A DNA stretch of 63,468 bases from Elusimicrobiaceae bacterium (lineage in GTDB: Bacteria; Elusimicrobiota; Elusimicrobia; Elusimicrobiales; Elusimicrobiaceae): the NCBI GenBank assembly GCA_016283355.1, contig JAEEMS010000015.1:1-63468 (forward strand), read 5' to 3'. Positions within the stretch are counted from its first letter, which is position 1. Each line of letters starts with the position of its first letter. A program made the translations under genes and the position numbers. Below, piece after piece: positions 25,749-34,338 of this stretch. A model generated the notes under the pieces. The model did no database searches and was not told the origin of the DNA. It worked only from the letters and a program-made list of their open reading frames with translations.

Positions 25749-26618
25749 ATGAAAATTCGTTTTATTTTAAACCCAATCAGCGGTGGTCGTCCGGTTGATA
25801 CCGCACATCTGGCCCGCTGCATCCAAACCAGTTTTCCCGGGGCGGAAATGTGCTTAACCCAATCCCCCGGACACGCCACCATTTTGGCGCAAGAAGCCGC
25901 TGCCCAACAATTTAAAGCCGTCGTAGCAATCGGGGGAGACGGCACCATCAATGAAACCGCTCGCGCATTAGTCGGAACCTCCACCATATTGGGGGTAATC
26001 CCCAAAGGGTCCGGCAACGGTTTTGCACGCGAAATTGGCATGATGCACCCTCCGGAGGAAGCGTTGCCGATACTGCAACGTGCGCGTGTATTACCTTGCG
26101 ACGTTGGGACGGCAAACGGAGAACTTTTTTTAAATTTAGCCGGTGTAGGAATAGAGGCCGCCATTGCTTGGCAATTCAAAGATTACGGTAAACGCGGCAA
26201 GTTGCCTTATTTCTTGATAGGGGCCAAAACAGTTTTTTCCTACCGCCCCCCGGAATTGGACGTTACCTTTGACGGCCAACAAAAAAACTGTCAACCGCTC
26301 ACACTTGTCTTTGCCAACGGCAAACAATACGGCAGTAATTTTAAAATTGCTCCGCAGGCCAATTTGCAAGACGGGCTATTGGATATGGTAACCGTACAAA
26401 ACGCGCCCAAATGGAAACTGGCGTTGGCCGTCCCTTACTTTTTCACGGATCGTCAAAAGCCGTTTCATATTACAGATACTACGCAAATAAAACAAGCGGT
26501 TATTTCACACAACGGTGAAATTTTATATCATATTGACGGAGAGCCGCGCAAAACACAAAATCGCTTAGAGATTTCCTTGCATCCTAAGGCCTTGCGCGTG
26601 TGGGTACCTTTTTTATGA
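25749..26618 (+). CDS. Diacylglycerol/sphingosine kinase-like lipid kinase
   Basis: Catalytic domain of the DAGK/YegS family, which phosphorylates lipid hydroxyl groups using ATP. Motifs are FILNPISGG at the N-terminus, AIGGDGTINETARAL as the nucleotide loop and PKGSGNGFAREI. The beta-rich C-terminal half ends in IDGEP, typical of the family. The start at 25749 places the conserved strand at the N-terminus. The ATG at 25716 would add 11 residues and would fit a leaderless transcript, because neither start has a ribosome site. The stop overlaps the next start (ATGA). The lipid substrate is unknown. Confidence 0.85.
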   Translation: MKIRFILNPISGGRPVDTAHLARCIQTSFPGAEMCLTQSPGHATILAQEAAAQQFKAVVAIGGDGTINETARALVGTSTILGVIPKGSGNGFAREIGMMHPPEEALPILQRARVLPCDVGTANGELFLNLAGVGIEAAIAWQFKDYGKRGKLPYFLIGAKTVFSYRPPELDVTFDGQQKNCQPLTLVFANGKQYGSNFKIAPQANLQDGLLDMVTVQNAPKWKLALAVPYFFTDRQKPFHITDTTQIKQAVISHNGEILYHIDGEPRKTQNRLEISLHPKALRVWVPFL

Positions 26619-27151
26619 CACGTAAATATACTTCTTCCAAAAAATACACTGCCCGCCGTTCTTCCGGCAGCGTAGCCGGTTTGGTAATGACCGCCATTAT
26701 GACGTTAGCGGTTTCGCTCACGCAGTCCTGCAGCAGCCACCAAAGAACACAAAACCAAAATCCGACCGCCAATAATCAAGTGGAAACTCCCAAAGAATTA
26801 CAAAACGTGGAAGTGATCTCTGTATATGACGGGGATACGTTTAAAATCAATATCCCTTGTGACATGAAAGTATTTTGCGAAAAAGTAAACGTGCGTGTGC
26901 GCGGAGTGGACGCCCCGGAAATTAAAGGGAAAACCGAACGGGAGAAAGAACTGGCACAAAAAGCCAAAGCATTCACACAGGATTTTTTGAAAAAGAAACC
27001 GATTTCCCTCAACAACTGCGGACGGGATAAATATTTCCGTTTGCTGTGTAATGTTTCCAATAATACCGGGCAAGATCTTGCCCAAGAACTCATCCGTGCA
27101 GATTTAGGGTACGAGTATTGGGGTGGGGCTAAATCCAAACAATACCAATAA
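26615..27151 (+). CDS. Membrane-anchored or exported staphylococcal-nuclease-like protein
   Basis: A 178-residue protein with a basic N-terminus, a hydrophobic stretch (about 22-37) and a Cys in LTQSCSS that might be lipidated, although the lipobox is poor. The SNase domain runs from about residue 65. It shows the metal- and catalysis-related residues of Staphylococcus nuclease: YDGDTF (Asp), RVRGVDAPE (Arg, Asp, Glu) and GRDKYFRLLC (Arg). It should therefore cut nucleic acid outside the cytoplasm. The start at 26615 overlaps the upstream stop (ATGA); the frame extension to 26600 lies inside that gene. Confidence 0.82.
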   Translation: MTRKYTSSKKYTARRSSGSVAGLVMTAIMTLAVSLTQSCSSHQRTQNQNPTANNQVETPKELQNVEVISVYDGDTFKINIPCDMKVFCEKVNVRVRGVDAPEIKGKTEREKELAQKAKAFTQDFLKKKPISLNNCGRDKYFRLLCNVSNNTGQDLAQELIRADLGYEYWGGAKSKQYQ

Positions 27152-27170
27152 TTCCCGCTTATTAAAATAA

Positions 27171-27194
27171 AACCCCCGGCCGATGCCGGGGGTT
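27171..27194. terminator. Bidirectional terminator between the nuclease and pilin genes
   Basis: AACCCCCGGC (27171-27180) and GCCGGGGGTT (27185-27194) form a 10-bp stem with a 4-nt loop. On the minus strand it is followed by TTATTTTAAT, serving the pilin gene. On the plus strand the T tract is poor. Confidence 0.75.
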
Positions 27195-27212
27195 ATCTGT
27201 TTCCTGTAAAAA

Positions 27213-27755
27213 CTAATCCCGTTTCTTTTCTCGGAAAAAATTCGTCACAGATTCAATCGTGCTATTATTATTTTCTGTTATCAAATATTTTGCTTTAAAA
27301 TCCTCATCGGCACGGACTGTAAAATCTAATTTTTCGCAATCTTTGTTATTCGTATCACCGCACCAATAAATACCGTTACGCGTGATGCCGATAAATATTT
27401 CGTCCTGGTAGCCAAGTGCCACTGTTCCTTTTTCGTTTATAGCATAAGTCCAATGGGTATTGCTGATTCCGTTAAACTTAGGTTTAATATGTAAACTTTT
27501 ACTGGGGATTCCGTTCAAACAAGCAGGTGCGTCTGGCCCTGTCATTTCCTCCAAGGTATCCAAATTTTTTAACTTTCCCTCTGTCATACAAACCATGGCG
27601 GCTTGTTGCAGCATGCGCAGTGGCTGCCAAACAGATGCCAGACGGCTCTTGTTTACCGTCTTCATATATTGCGGCATTGCCACAGATGTTAAAATTCCGA
27701 TAATCAACACCACTACCAATACTTCAATCAGTGTAAACCCTTTTTGTGTATTCAT
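27213..27755 (-). CDS. Type IV pilin/pseudopilin-like protein
   Basis: A 180-residue prepilin. The N-terminus MNTQKGFTLIEVLVVVLI shows the short basic leader, cleavage after Gly6, Glu+5 and the hydrophobic assembly helix. The globular part has four cysteines (about residues 56, 79, 132 and 140) that could form disulfides. The start at 27755 has GGAGC five bases upstream; the 21-residue longer frame is not supported. No assembly ATPase, platform or peptidase gene is nearby, so it must use machinery encoded elsewhere. Orphan pilins of this size recur in Elusimicrobia as far as I recall, which supports the lineage guess. Confidence 0.85.
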   Translation of the reverse strand: MNTQKGFTLIEVLVVVLIIGILTSVAMPQYMKTVNKSRLASVWQPLRMLQQAAMVCMTEGKLKNLDTLEEMTGPDAPACLNGIPSKSLHIKPKFNGISNTHWTYAINEKGTVALGYQDEIFIGITRNGIYWCGDTNNKDCEKLDFTVRADEDFKAKYLITENNNSTIESVTNFFREKKRD

Positions 27756-27796
27756 AAAAGCTCCTTTTCTATAGTGTAAGAGAAAATCTATAAAAA

Positions 27797-28333
27797 TCAA
27801 TGGTGCAATTTCCACCATTGTAACATAATAATCGTTTTGGCATCTCGGATTTGCCCTTTTTCTACCATTTTATAGGCAGTTTCGAATTTGATTCTTTTTA
27901 AATTGATGAATTCATCTTCGTCCGGAGCATCTTTCCCGCGCGTAAGCCCTGTGGCCACAAACAAGTGTAATTCTTCGTTGGAAAAAGCATTGCTGGGGTT
28001 AAAAACCAGCACTTCTTTTATTTTCCGAGCCGTAAGTCCTGCTTCTTGCTTGAGCTCTGCCCGTGCACAAGACAAATACGTTTGTGTTTTCTCCCGTTTG
28101 CCGGCCGGAATTTCCAGCGTTATCTTTCCCACCGGGTAGCGGTATTGCTGCACTAAATATACAAAATCACCTTCCACGGGCAACACACCGCTGGCACCCA
28201 AATGGTCAAAATAAAGCCGAGAGGCCCGGTGGCCGTTTACCAATTTTACTTCATCTAACTTTACGTTTAAAATGCCCTTGTATAGCGTTTGTCCGGAAAT
28301 TCTTGTTTCTTTTAATTTACTATAATGTTTCAT
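27797..28333 (-). CDS. Nudix hydrolase-like protein (ADP-ribose pyrophosphatase type) with degenerate Nudix box
   Basis: A 178-residue protein aligned by eye to NudF-type ADP-ribose pyrophosphatases (QQYRYPVG, LEIPAGK, ELHLFVA). The Nudix box is altered: in GKREKTQTYLSCARAELKQE the Gx5E glutamate is Gln, the Arg of REUxEE is Ala, and the first Glu of the EE pair is Gln. Two of the usual acidic ligands remain, so activity may be reduced or changed. The ATG is six bases after TGGTAAGAT and lacks a ribosome site, which suggests a leaderless mRNA. It is divergent from dnaE. Confidence 0.8.
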   Translation of the reverse strand: MKHYSKLKETRISGQTLYKGILNVKLDEVKLVNGHRASRLYFDHLGASGVLPVEGDFVYLVQQYRYPVGKITLEIPAGKREKTQTYLSCARAELKQEAGLTARKIKEVLVFNPSNAFSNEELHLFVATGLTRGKDAPDEDEFINLKRIKFETAYKMVEKGQIRDAKTIIMLQWWKLHH

Positions 28334-28348
28334 AGATACATCTTACCA
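28334..28348 (-). promoter_or_regulatory. Extended -10 of the Nudix gene, probably leaderless
   Basis: Minus strand TGG-TAAGAT-GTATCT followed by ATG. The spacing is identical to nadK, mutS and the epimerase gene, although TAAGAT is a weaker -10. Confidence 0.45.
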
Positions 28349-28363
28349 TTTAACAGGTTCCTT

Positions 28364-31300
28364 ATGGCTGAATTTGTACAACTGCATAACCACTCTGATT
28401 ATTCCTTGTTGGACGGTATGCTGCGTATATCGGCCAATCACAAACCTTCTAAATTCTTGCAAAACTTGGCGGCCCAAAAGATTACGGCCATGGGGCTTAC
28501 CGATCACGGCAATATGTACGGGGCGCTTGATTTTTACGAATCGGCTACTGCGGTGGGTATTAAACCCATTGTCGGGTGTGAATTTTATATTACCGAAGGA
28601 AAATATACCGATAAAGACAAATCCCGCACCGGGCATTTGACCCTACTGGCCCGTAATCATGAAGGATATTTGAACCTCATGAAGCTTAATTCCATGGCGT
28701 GGGTAGACGGGTTTTATTATCATCCGCGCATTGATACGGAAATTTTAGCGAAACACAGCAACGGACTCATTTGTTTATCAGGATGTTTGAAAGGACTTTT
28801 ATCCCAATACGTCCGTACACCGGGCGGTTTTGAAAAAGCGTGCGCGTTCGCTAAACAGTACGAAGATATTTTTGGCAAAGGGAACTATTACATTGAATTA
28901 ATGGACCATGGCATTGAGGAAGAAATTGAATCCATCCCGTTGCTTAAAGATGTAGCCAAGCGGACGGGAATTCCCTTGGTAGCCACCAATGATTGTCACT
29001 ACGAAAAAAAGGAAGATTGGGAAGCGCACGACGTGCACGTATGTATTGCTACCGGTAAGACACTTAGCGACCCGCACCGGTTAAAAATGTCGCACGAATT
29101 GTATTTCAAATCACCCGAAGAAATGTGTACCCTCTTTTCCCACACGCCCGAGGCCTGCCAAAACACGTTGGCCATTGCCGAAAAATGCGATTTACAATTT
29201 CCCAAACACGGGTTCATCTTACCCAAATTTGATATCCCGCCCCAATACGAAAATTCGGCGGAATACTTTAAAGATTTATGCCGTAAAGGCCTTACCAAAA
29301 AAATGAACGGCAACGTGCCGGAAAACTATTGGAAACAGTTGGAGTTTGAATTTAATGTCATTATCTCTATGGGGTTTGATTGTTATTTTCTCATTGTAAG
29401 CGATTTTATCAACTGGGCCCGTGCGCACGATATCCCCATAGGGCCGGGGCGTGGGTCAGGGGCCGGCTCTCTGGTGGCTTACAGCTTAGACATTACCCGC
29501 GTAGACCCCATTGTCAACAAATTGCTGTTTGAACGGTTTTTAAACCCGGACCGCGTAAGCATGCCGGATTTGGATATTGATATGTCCGATGCGGGGCGGG
29601 AACGCGTGATTGATTACGTGCGCGGCAAATACGGGCACGACCGCGTTTCCCAAATTATCACGTTTGGCACGATGAAAGCCAAACTCGTCCTTAAAGACGT
29701 AGCCCGCGCTATGGAAATTTCGGTTGCGGAATCCAACCGCATCACCAAGATGATTCCCAACGACCCTAAAATGACGTTGGAAAAAGCATTGGATATTCAG
29801 GAACTCAAAAACGAAATTGATAAAAACCCTGCCAGCAAACGGCTTTATGATATGGCCTGCAAGTTGGAAGGGTTGAAACGCCATACCGGTATACACGCGG
29901 CCGGGGTACTTATCACGCGCGATCCGGTATCCGAATACGTTCCGTTGGCCCGCGGTGCGAAAGAAGCCATTACCACCCAATTTGAAGGGGAACCCTGTTC
30001 CAATCTGGGGTTGTTAAAAATGGACTTTTTGGGCCTTCGCACACTCACCGTAATTGATACAGCCGAAAAAATGATTCGTGCCCGCCATAATCCCGATTTT
30101 GACATCAACAAAATTCCGCTGGATGACAAAAAAACATACAAGATGCTATCCGCTTGCCAAACACTGGGGATTTTTCAGCTGGAAGGCGGCGGTATGCGGG
30201 ATTTAATCAAAAAAATCAAACCAAGCGAATTTAGCGATTTGTCCGCCTTGGTTGCCCTTTATCGCCCGGGCCCGATGGAATCGGGCATGATGGATATGTT
30301 TGTGCGGCGCAAAAACGGACAGGAAAAAATTTCCTATGAGACCCCCTTGTTAGAAGAAGTGTTAAAAGATACATACGGTTGCATGGTGTACCAAGAACAA
30401 ATCATGCAGATTTCCAAATTGTTGGGCGGATTTACACCTGGGGAAGCCGATACCTTGCGCAAAGCCATGGGGAAAAAGAAATTGGACGTCATGGAAAAAT
30501 TCGGCAAAAAATTTGTGGACGGTTGCGCCAAAAATAAAATACCGGAGAAAACCGCTTCCCATATTTACGAACAAATGAAAGCATTCGCCGGTTACGGGTT
30601 TAATAAGTCCCACTCTTATGCTTATGCATTGGTGTCGTACCAAACAGCTTATTTAAAGGCCAATTACCCTATTGAATTTATGTGTTCTGCCCTTACCAAC
30701 GAAATCGGGCACAATGCTATCGGCGCGGAAGACAAAGAAAACAAAATCGTAACGTACTTGGAAGAAGCCCGTAAAATGGGATTTGAAATGCTACCGCCGG
30801 ATGTAAACAAATCTCAACCGGAATTTTCGGTTGAAACAGCCGATGGGAAAGAATATATCCGCTATGCTTTGGAAGCTATTAAAAATGCCGGAACGGAAGC
30901 TTGTATCTCCATTGTAAAAGAACGGGAGAAAAACGGAGCATATACCTCTTTGGAAGATTTATGCGCTCGCGTTGATTTATCCCAAGTGAACAAAAAAACA
31001 ATCGAAAGCATGGCCAAAGCAGGCGCGCTGGACAGCTTATACTCGGGGCAAGACCCGCACCTTACGCGTGCTTCCATTTTGGCCAATTTAGACCAAGCCA
31101 TTGACGAAGCACACCTCGTAGCCAAAGAGAAAGAAAACGCTACGGGCAATTTATTTGGGGATGATTTCTCCAGCGTATTAAGTATTAAGAAAAAAGATCC
31201 CGTCAAAGCTCGCCCGCTTACACAGCGGGAGTTGCTGTTTAACGAAAAAGAAGTATTGGGGCTTTTTCTAAGCGGGCATCCCATGAAGCGCTATCAGAAG

Positions 31301-31855
31301 AATTTGAAAAAATTACACTGTACAGCCATCAGTGATATTACCAACGGGAATATAAGCGGACACGTAAATATTTTAGGCATTGTAACCCTGTTTAAAAAAC
31401 GTCAAAATAAACAGAAAAAAGAATGGGCCCAATTGGTAATTGAAGATTGCACCGGTTCTATGCAAGCGAATTGTTTTGCCACGGCCTACGAAACGATGGC
31501 CCACAAACTGGTCCCTAATGCCATTTTGAATTTTTCGGGAATGATAAAACTGGACAACGAAAGCGCCCGCATTGAACTCAACTTGCAAGATGCCAGTGAT
31601 GTGACGGATTTAATTGCCGCTACCGCCAAAGAGTTTACAATACATGTGCCGGCCGGCTATTCTAAATTTGCATTAGAAAAGTTAAAAACATACTTAGATA
31701 TGACAAAGGGCACCACCGTCGTATACCTGGAAATACCGTCGAAAGAAAATCCCCAAAAGATACACCGCATCCGCACCAACAAACGTATTTTGCTGCACAA
31801 AGCCCTTTTGGAATATATTGAAAATACCATGCCCGATGCTTGGGATTTTAAATAA
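28364..31855 (+). CDS. dnaE: DNA polymerase III alpha subunit
   Basis: Replicative polymerase catalytic subunit, 1163 residues, DnaE1-like length. The start at 28364 gives the family N-terminus MAEFVQLHNHSDYSLLDG, the PHP domain with its His motif. The palm catalytic aspartates lie in PDLDIDMSD. Later motifs include QLEGGGMRDLI, ALYRPGPMESGMM, YQEQIMQI and FNKSHSYAYALVSYQTAYLK. An OB-fold follows (HVNILGIVTLF). A TATAAT at 28321-28326 could start its transcript with a leader of about 30 bases. The ribosome site is weak. A terminator follows. Confidence 0.95.
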   Translation: MAEFVQLHNHSDYSLLDGMLRISANHKPSKFLQNLAAQKITAMGLTDHGNMYGALDFYESATAVGIKPIVGCEFYITEGKYTDKDKSRTGHLTLLARNHEGYLNLMKLNSMAWVDGFYYHPRIDTEILAKHSNGLICLSGCLKGLLSQYVRTPGGFEKACAFAKQYEDIFGKGNYYIELMDHGIEEEIESIPLLKDVAKRTGIPLVATNDCHYEKKEDWEAHDVHVCIATGKTLSDPHRLKMSHELYFKSPEEMCTLFSHTPEACQNTLAIAEKCDLQFPKHGFILPKFDIPPQYENSAEYFKDLCRKGLTKKMNGNVPENYWKQLEFEFNVIISMGFDCYFLIVSDFINWARAHDIPIGPGRGSGAGSLVAYSLDITRVDPIVNKLLFERFLNPDRVSMPDLDIDMSDAGRERVIDYVRGKYGHDRVSQIITFGTMKAKLVLKDVARAMEISVAESNRITKMIPNDPKMTLEKALDIQELKNEIDKNPASKRLYDMACKLEGLKRHTGIHAAGVLITRDPVSEYVPLARGAKEAITTQFEGEPCSNLGLLKMDFLGLRTLTVIDTAEKMIRARHNPDFDINKIPLDDKKTYKMLSACQTLGIFQLEGGGMRDLIKKIKPSEFSDLSALVALYRPGPMESGMMDMFVRRKNGQEKISYETPLLEEVLKDTYGCMVYQEQIMQISKLLGGFTPGEADTLRKAMGKKKLDVMEKFGKKFVDGCAKNKIPEKTASHIYEQMKAFAGYGFNKSHSYAYALVSYQTAYLKANYPIEFMCSALTNEIGHNAIGAEDKENKIVTYLEEARKMGFEMLPPDVNKSQPEFSVETADGKEYIRYALEAIKNAGTEACISIVKEREKNGAYTSLEDLCARVDLSQVNKKTIESMAKAGALDSLYSGQDPHLTRASILANLDQAIDEAHLVAKEKENATGNLFGDDFSSVLSIKKKDPVKARPLTQRELLFNEKEVLGLFLSGHPMKRYQKNLKKLHCTAISDITNGNISGHVNILGIVTLFKKRQNKQKKEWAQLVIEDCTGSMQANCFATAYETMAHKLVPNAILNFSGMIKLDNESARIELNLQDASDVTDLIAATAKEFTIHVPAGYSKFALEKLKTYLDMTKGTTVVYLEIPSKENPQKIHRIRTNKRILLHKALLEYIENTMPDAWDFK

Positions 31856-31899
31856 TTTCGACAAATTATCCTTCAACCGTTAATACATTACTGACAACA

Positions 31900-31928
31900 A
31901 AAAGCCGCGTTTCTTACGCGGCTTTTTT
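31900..31928. terminator. Bidirectional terminator between dnaE and ugd
   Basis: AAAAGCCGCGT (31900-31910) and ACGCGGCTTTT (31916-31926) form an 11-bp stem with a 5-nt loop. T tracts lie on both strands, serving the convergent dnaE and ugd genes. Confidence 0.85.
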
Positions 31929-31944
31929 AAAAAATTTATACCAG

Positions 31945-33177
31945 TTAATCACGCTTGAATAAATCTCTTGTGTATACCTTATCTTGTACGTCTTTCAAAT
32001 CCTCATTGTAGCGATTGGCAATAATAGCGTGAGCACGTTTCTTAAACACACTTAGATCATTAACTACCTCACTGCCGAAAAAGGTAGAACCATCCGGGAG
32101 TGTCGGCTCATAAATGATCACAACCGCCCCTTTGGCTTTGATGCGCTTCATAATCCCCTGAATGGAGCTTTGGCGGAAATTATCACTGCCCGTTTTCATC
32201 GTTAAGCGGTAAACACCAATAACGATTTGATGCTCTTTTGCGCTATCAAAGGTACTGTTTTCGTTATAATACCCGGCCCGTTGCAAAACACGGTTCGCAA
32301 TAAAATCTTTGCGGGTACGATTCGATTCTACAATGGCTTTGATTAAGTTTTGCGGCACTGCTTGGTAGTTGGCTAGCAGTTGCTTTGTATCTTTCGGCAA
32401 GCAGTACCCGCCATAACCAAACGAGGGATTATTGTATTGGTCCCCAATACGCGGATCTAAACATACCCCTTTAATAATTTGCTGGGTGTTTAATCCTTTC
32501 ATTTCGGCATACGTATCGAGTTCGTTAAAATAACTAACACGTAGCGCCAAATAGGTATTGGCAAACAATTTTACGGCTTCGGCTTCCGTGTATCCCATAA
32601 ATAAAGTGGGAATATCCTTTTTGGCGGCACCTTCTTGCAGCAGTTGGGCAAATTGGTGGGCCTTTTGCGTTAAATTTTTATCGGTTAAATCCGTCCCCAC
32701 CACAATGCGGGAAGGATAGAGATTGTCGTAAAGAGCATGGCCTTCGCGCAAAAATTCCGGACTGAACAAAATATTTTTTACGTTCATTTTCTCGCGGATG
32801 TGACGCGTATATCCCACAGGAATAGTGGATTTAATGATCACCGTAGTTTTGGGGTTATATTTTTGCACCAGTGCAATGACCGCCTCTACTGCGGACGTAT
32901 TAAAATAGTTTTGCTGCGGATCATAATTGGTAGGCGTAGCAATAATAACAAACTCCGCTCCTTCATATGCTTTTTTGGCATCCGTGGTGGCGGTTAGATG
33001 TAAAGGTTTATGGACTAAAAATTCTTCGATCTCTTTATCGGCAATCGGCGATTTTTTATTATTAATCAAATCTACTTTTTCGGGCACAATATCCACGGCA
33101 ACCACTTCGTTGTGTTGCGCCAGAAGCGTCGCGAGTGACAATCCCACATATCCCGTACCTGCAACTGCAATTTTCAT
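31945..33177 (-). CDS. ugd: UDP-glucose 6-dehydrogenase
   Basis: Oxidises UDP-glucose to UDP-glucuronate. The 410 residues show the NAD-binding [13 protein letters not shown] at the N-terminus, a central IIKSTIPVG segment and the catalytic cysteine in [12 protein letters not shown]. It is the short UDP-glucose dehydrogenase type rather than the UDP-HexNAc type at 45.2 kb. It directly follows a UDP-glucuronate 4-epimerase gene (no gap), so together they should supply UDP-glucuronate and UDP-galacturonate for the surface glycan. Confidence 0.9.
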   Translation of the reverse strand: MKIAVAGTGYVGLSLATLLAQHNEVVAVDIVPEKVDLINNKKSPIADKEIEEFLVHKPLHLTATTDAKKAYEGAEFVIIATPTNYDPQQNYFNTSAVEAVIALVQKYNPKTTVIIKSTIPVGYTRHIREKMNVKNILFSPEFLREGHALYDNLYPSRIVVGTDLTDKNLTQKAHQFAQLLQEGAAKKDIPTLFMGYTEAEAVKLFANTYLALRVSYFNELDTYAEMKGLNTQQIIKGVCLDPRIGDQYNNPSFGYGGYCLPKDTKQLLANYQAVPQNLIKAIVESNRTRKDFIANRVLQRAGYYNENSTFDSAKEHQIVIGVYRLTMKTGSDNFRQSSIQGIMKRIKAKGAVVIIYEPTLPDGSTFFGSEVVNDLSVFKKRAHAIIANRYNEDLKDVQDKVYTRDLFKRD

Positions 33178-34257
33178 TTATTTCTCCTTCCCGTAAAATT
33201 CTTTATACCACTGCGCAAATTTACGTAGTCCCTCACGCAAAGGAGTGTGCGGTTTAAAACCAAAATCTTTTTCCAGTGCCGACGTATCGGCATACGTCAC
33301 AGGTACATCCCCCGCCTGCATAGGCACCAATTCTTTGTGTGCTTCAAAATCATAATCTTGCGGTAACACTCTTGCCCGAATAAGTTCTTCTTGCAAAATT
33401 TGTACAAAATCCAATAAATTTTCCGGTGAATTATTGCCAATGTTATAGAGCGCATACGGCGGGATAGGAAGGCCGTCTTCCCCTGTTTGGCGTTTAGGCG
33501 CGCCTTGCAGCACACGAACAATTCCTTCCACAATATCATCGATGTAAGTAAAATCACGCTTGCAGTTGCCGAAATTGAAAATCTTAATTTTCTCCCCTTT
33601 TACTAACTTATTGGTAAAACCGAAATACGCCATATCCGGGCGACCGGCCGGTCCATAAACCGTGAAAAAGCGCAACCCTGTTGACGGGATATTATAGAGT
33701 TTGGCATAAGCGTGCGCCATAAGTTCATTGGATTTTTTAGTGGCAGCATAAAGAGAAACAGGATGATCTACTTTGTCTTCCACCGCGTAAGGAACTTTTT
33801 TGTTGGAACCATACACGGAAGAACTGGACGCATACACCAAGTGTTCCACGCCCGGTTTCCCCCCATCATACGAGTGGCGGCATGCTTCTAAAATATTGTA
33901 AAACCCGATTAGGTTGGCCTCGATGTACGCCCCCGGATTGGTAATCGAGTAGCGCACGCCTGCTTGCGCCGCCAAATTAACCACAATTTGCGGCTGGTAT
34001 TTGGCAAAAATCTCGTCAATCAGTTTTTTATCGGCCAAATTTCCCTTGATAAACGTAAAGTTGGGCAGTTTGGCCAATTCTTTCAAACGGTATTCTTTAA
34101 TGGAAACGTCGTAATAATCGTTTACGCTGTCTAGGCCAATTACTTTGGCATGCGGATTCTCCGCACAAATGCGGCGCACCAATGCGGCCCCGATAAACCC
34201 GGATGCTCCTGTAATAAGAATGGATTTCTTTTGTAAATTAAGCAAATTCTTGTCCAT
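33178..34257 (-). CDS. UDP-glucuronate 4-epimerase-like NAD-dependent epimerase
   Basis: Extended short-chain dehydrogenase of about 359 residues, converting UDP-glucuronate to UDP-galacturonate by similarity. It has the Rossmann motif TGASGFIGAAL, the DSVNDYYDVSIKEYRL region typical of CapI/GAE epimerases, ASSSSVYG, the catalytic Tyr-x3-Lys in SLYAATKKS, and FFTVYGPAGRPDMA. The ATG at 34257 is favoured over one two codons earlier because TGCTATAAT ends exactly six bases before it. It is followed without a gap by ugd, which makes its substrate. It has its own promoter although it follows the glycan cluster. Confidence 0.87.
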   Translation of the reverse strand: MDKNLLNLQKKSILITGASGFIGAALVRRICAENPHAKVIGLDSVNDYYDVSIKEYRLKELAKLPNFTFIKGNLADKKLIDEIFAKYQPQIVVNLAAQAGVRYSITNPGAYIEANLIGFYNILEACRHSYDGGKPGVEHLVYASSSSVYGSNKKVPYAVEDKVDHPVSLYAATKKSNELMAHAYAKLYNIPSTGLRFFTVYGPAGRPDMAYFGFTNKLVKGEKIKIFNFGNCKRDFTYIDDIVEGIVRVLQGAPKRQTGEDGLPIPPYALYNIGNNSPENLLDFVQILQEELIRARVLPQDYDFEAHKELVPMQAGDVPVTYADTSALEKDFGFKPHTPLREGLRKFAQWYKEFYGKEK

Positions 34258-34272
34258 AAGCATATTATAGCA
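34258..34272 (-). promoter_or_regulatory. Extended -10 of the epimerase-ugd pair, probably leaderless
   Basis: Minus strand TGC-TATAAT-ATGCTT followed by ATG. This is the strongest of the four elements with this spacing, because the -10 is perfect. It separates the uronic-acid supply genes from the upstream cluster. Confidence 0.6.
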
Positions 34273-34338
34273 ATTTTGCTCTTTTCTCCCATTCTACCAC
34301 CTTGTACCATTTTGGTAAACAGAGATATCGTTAAAAAT

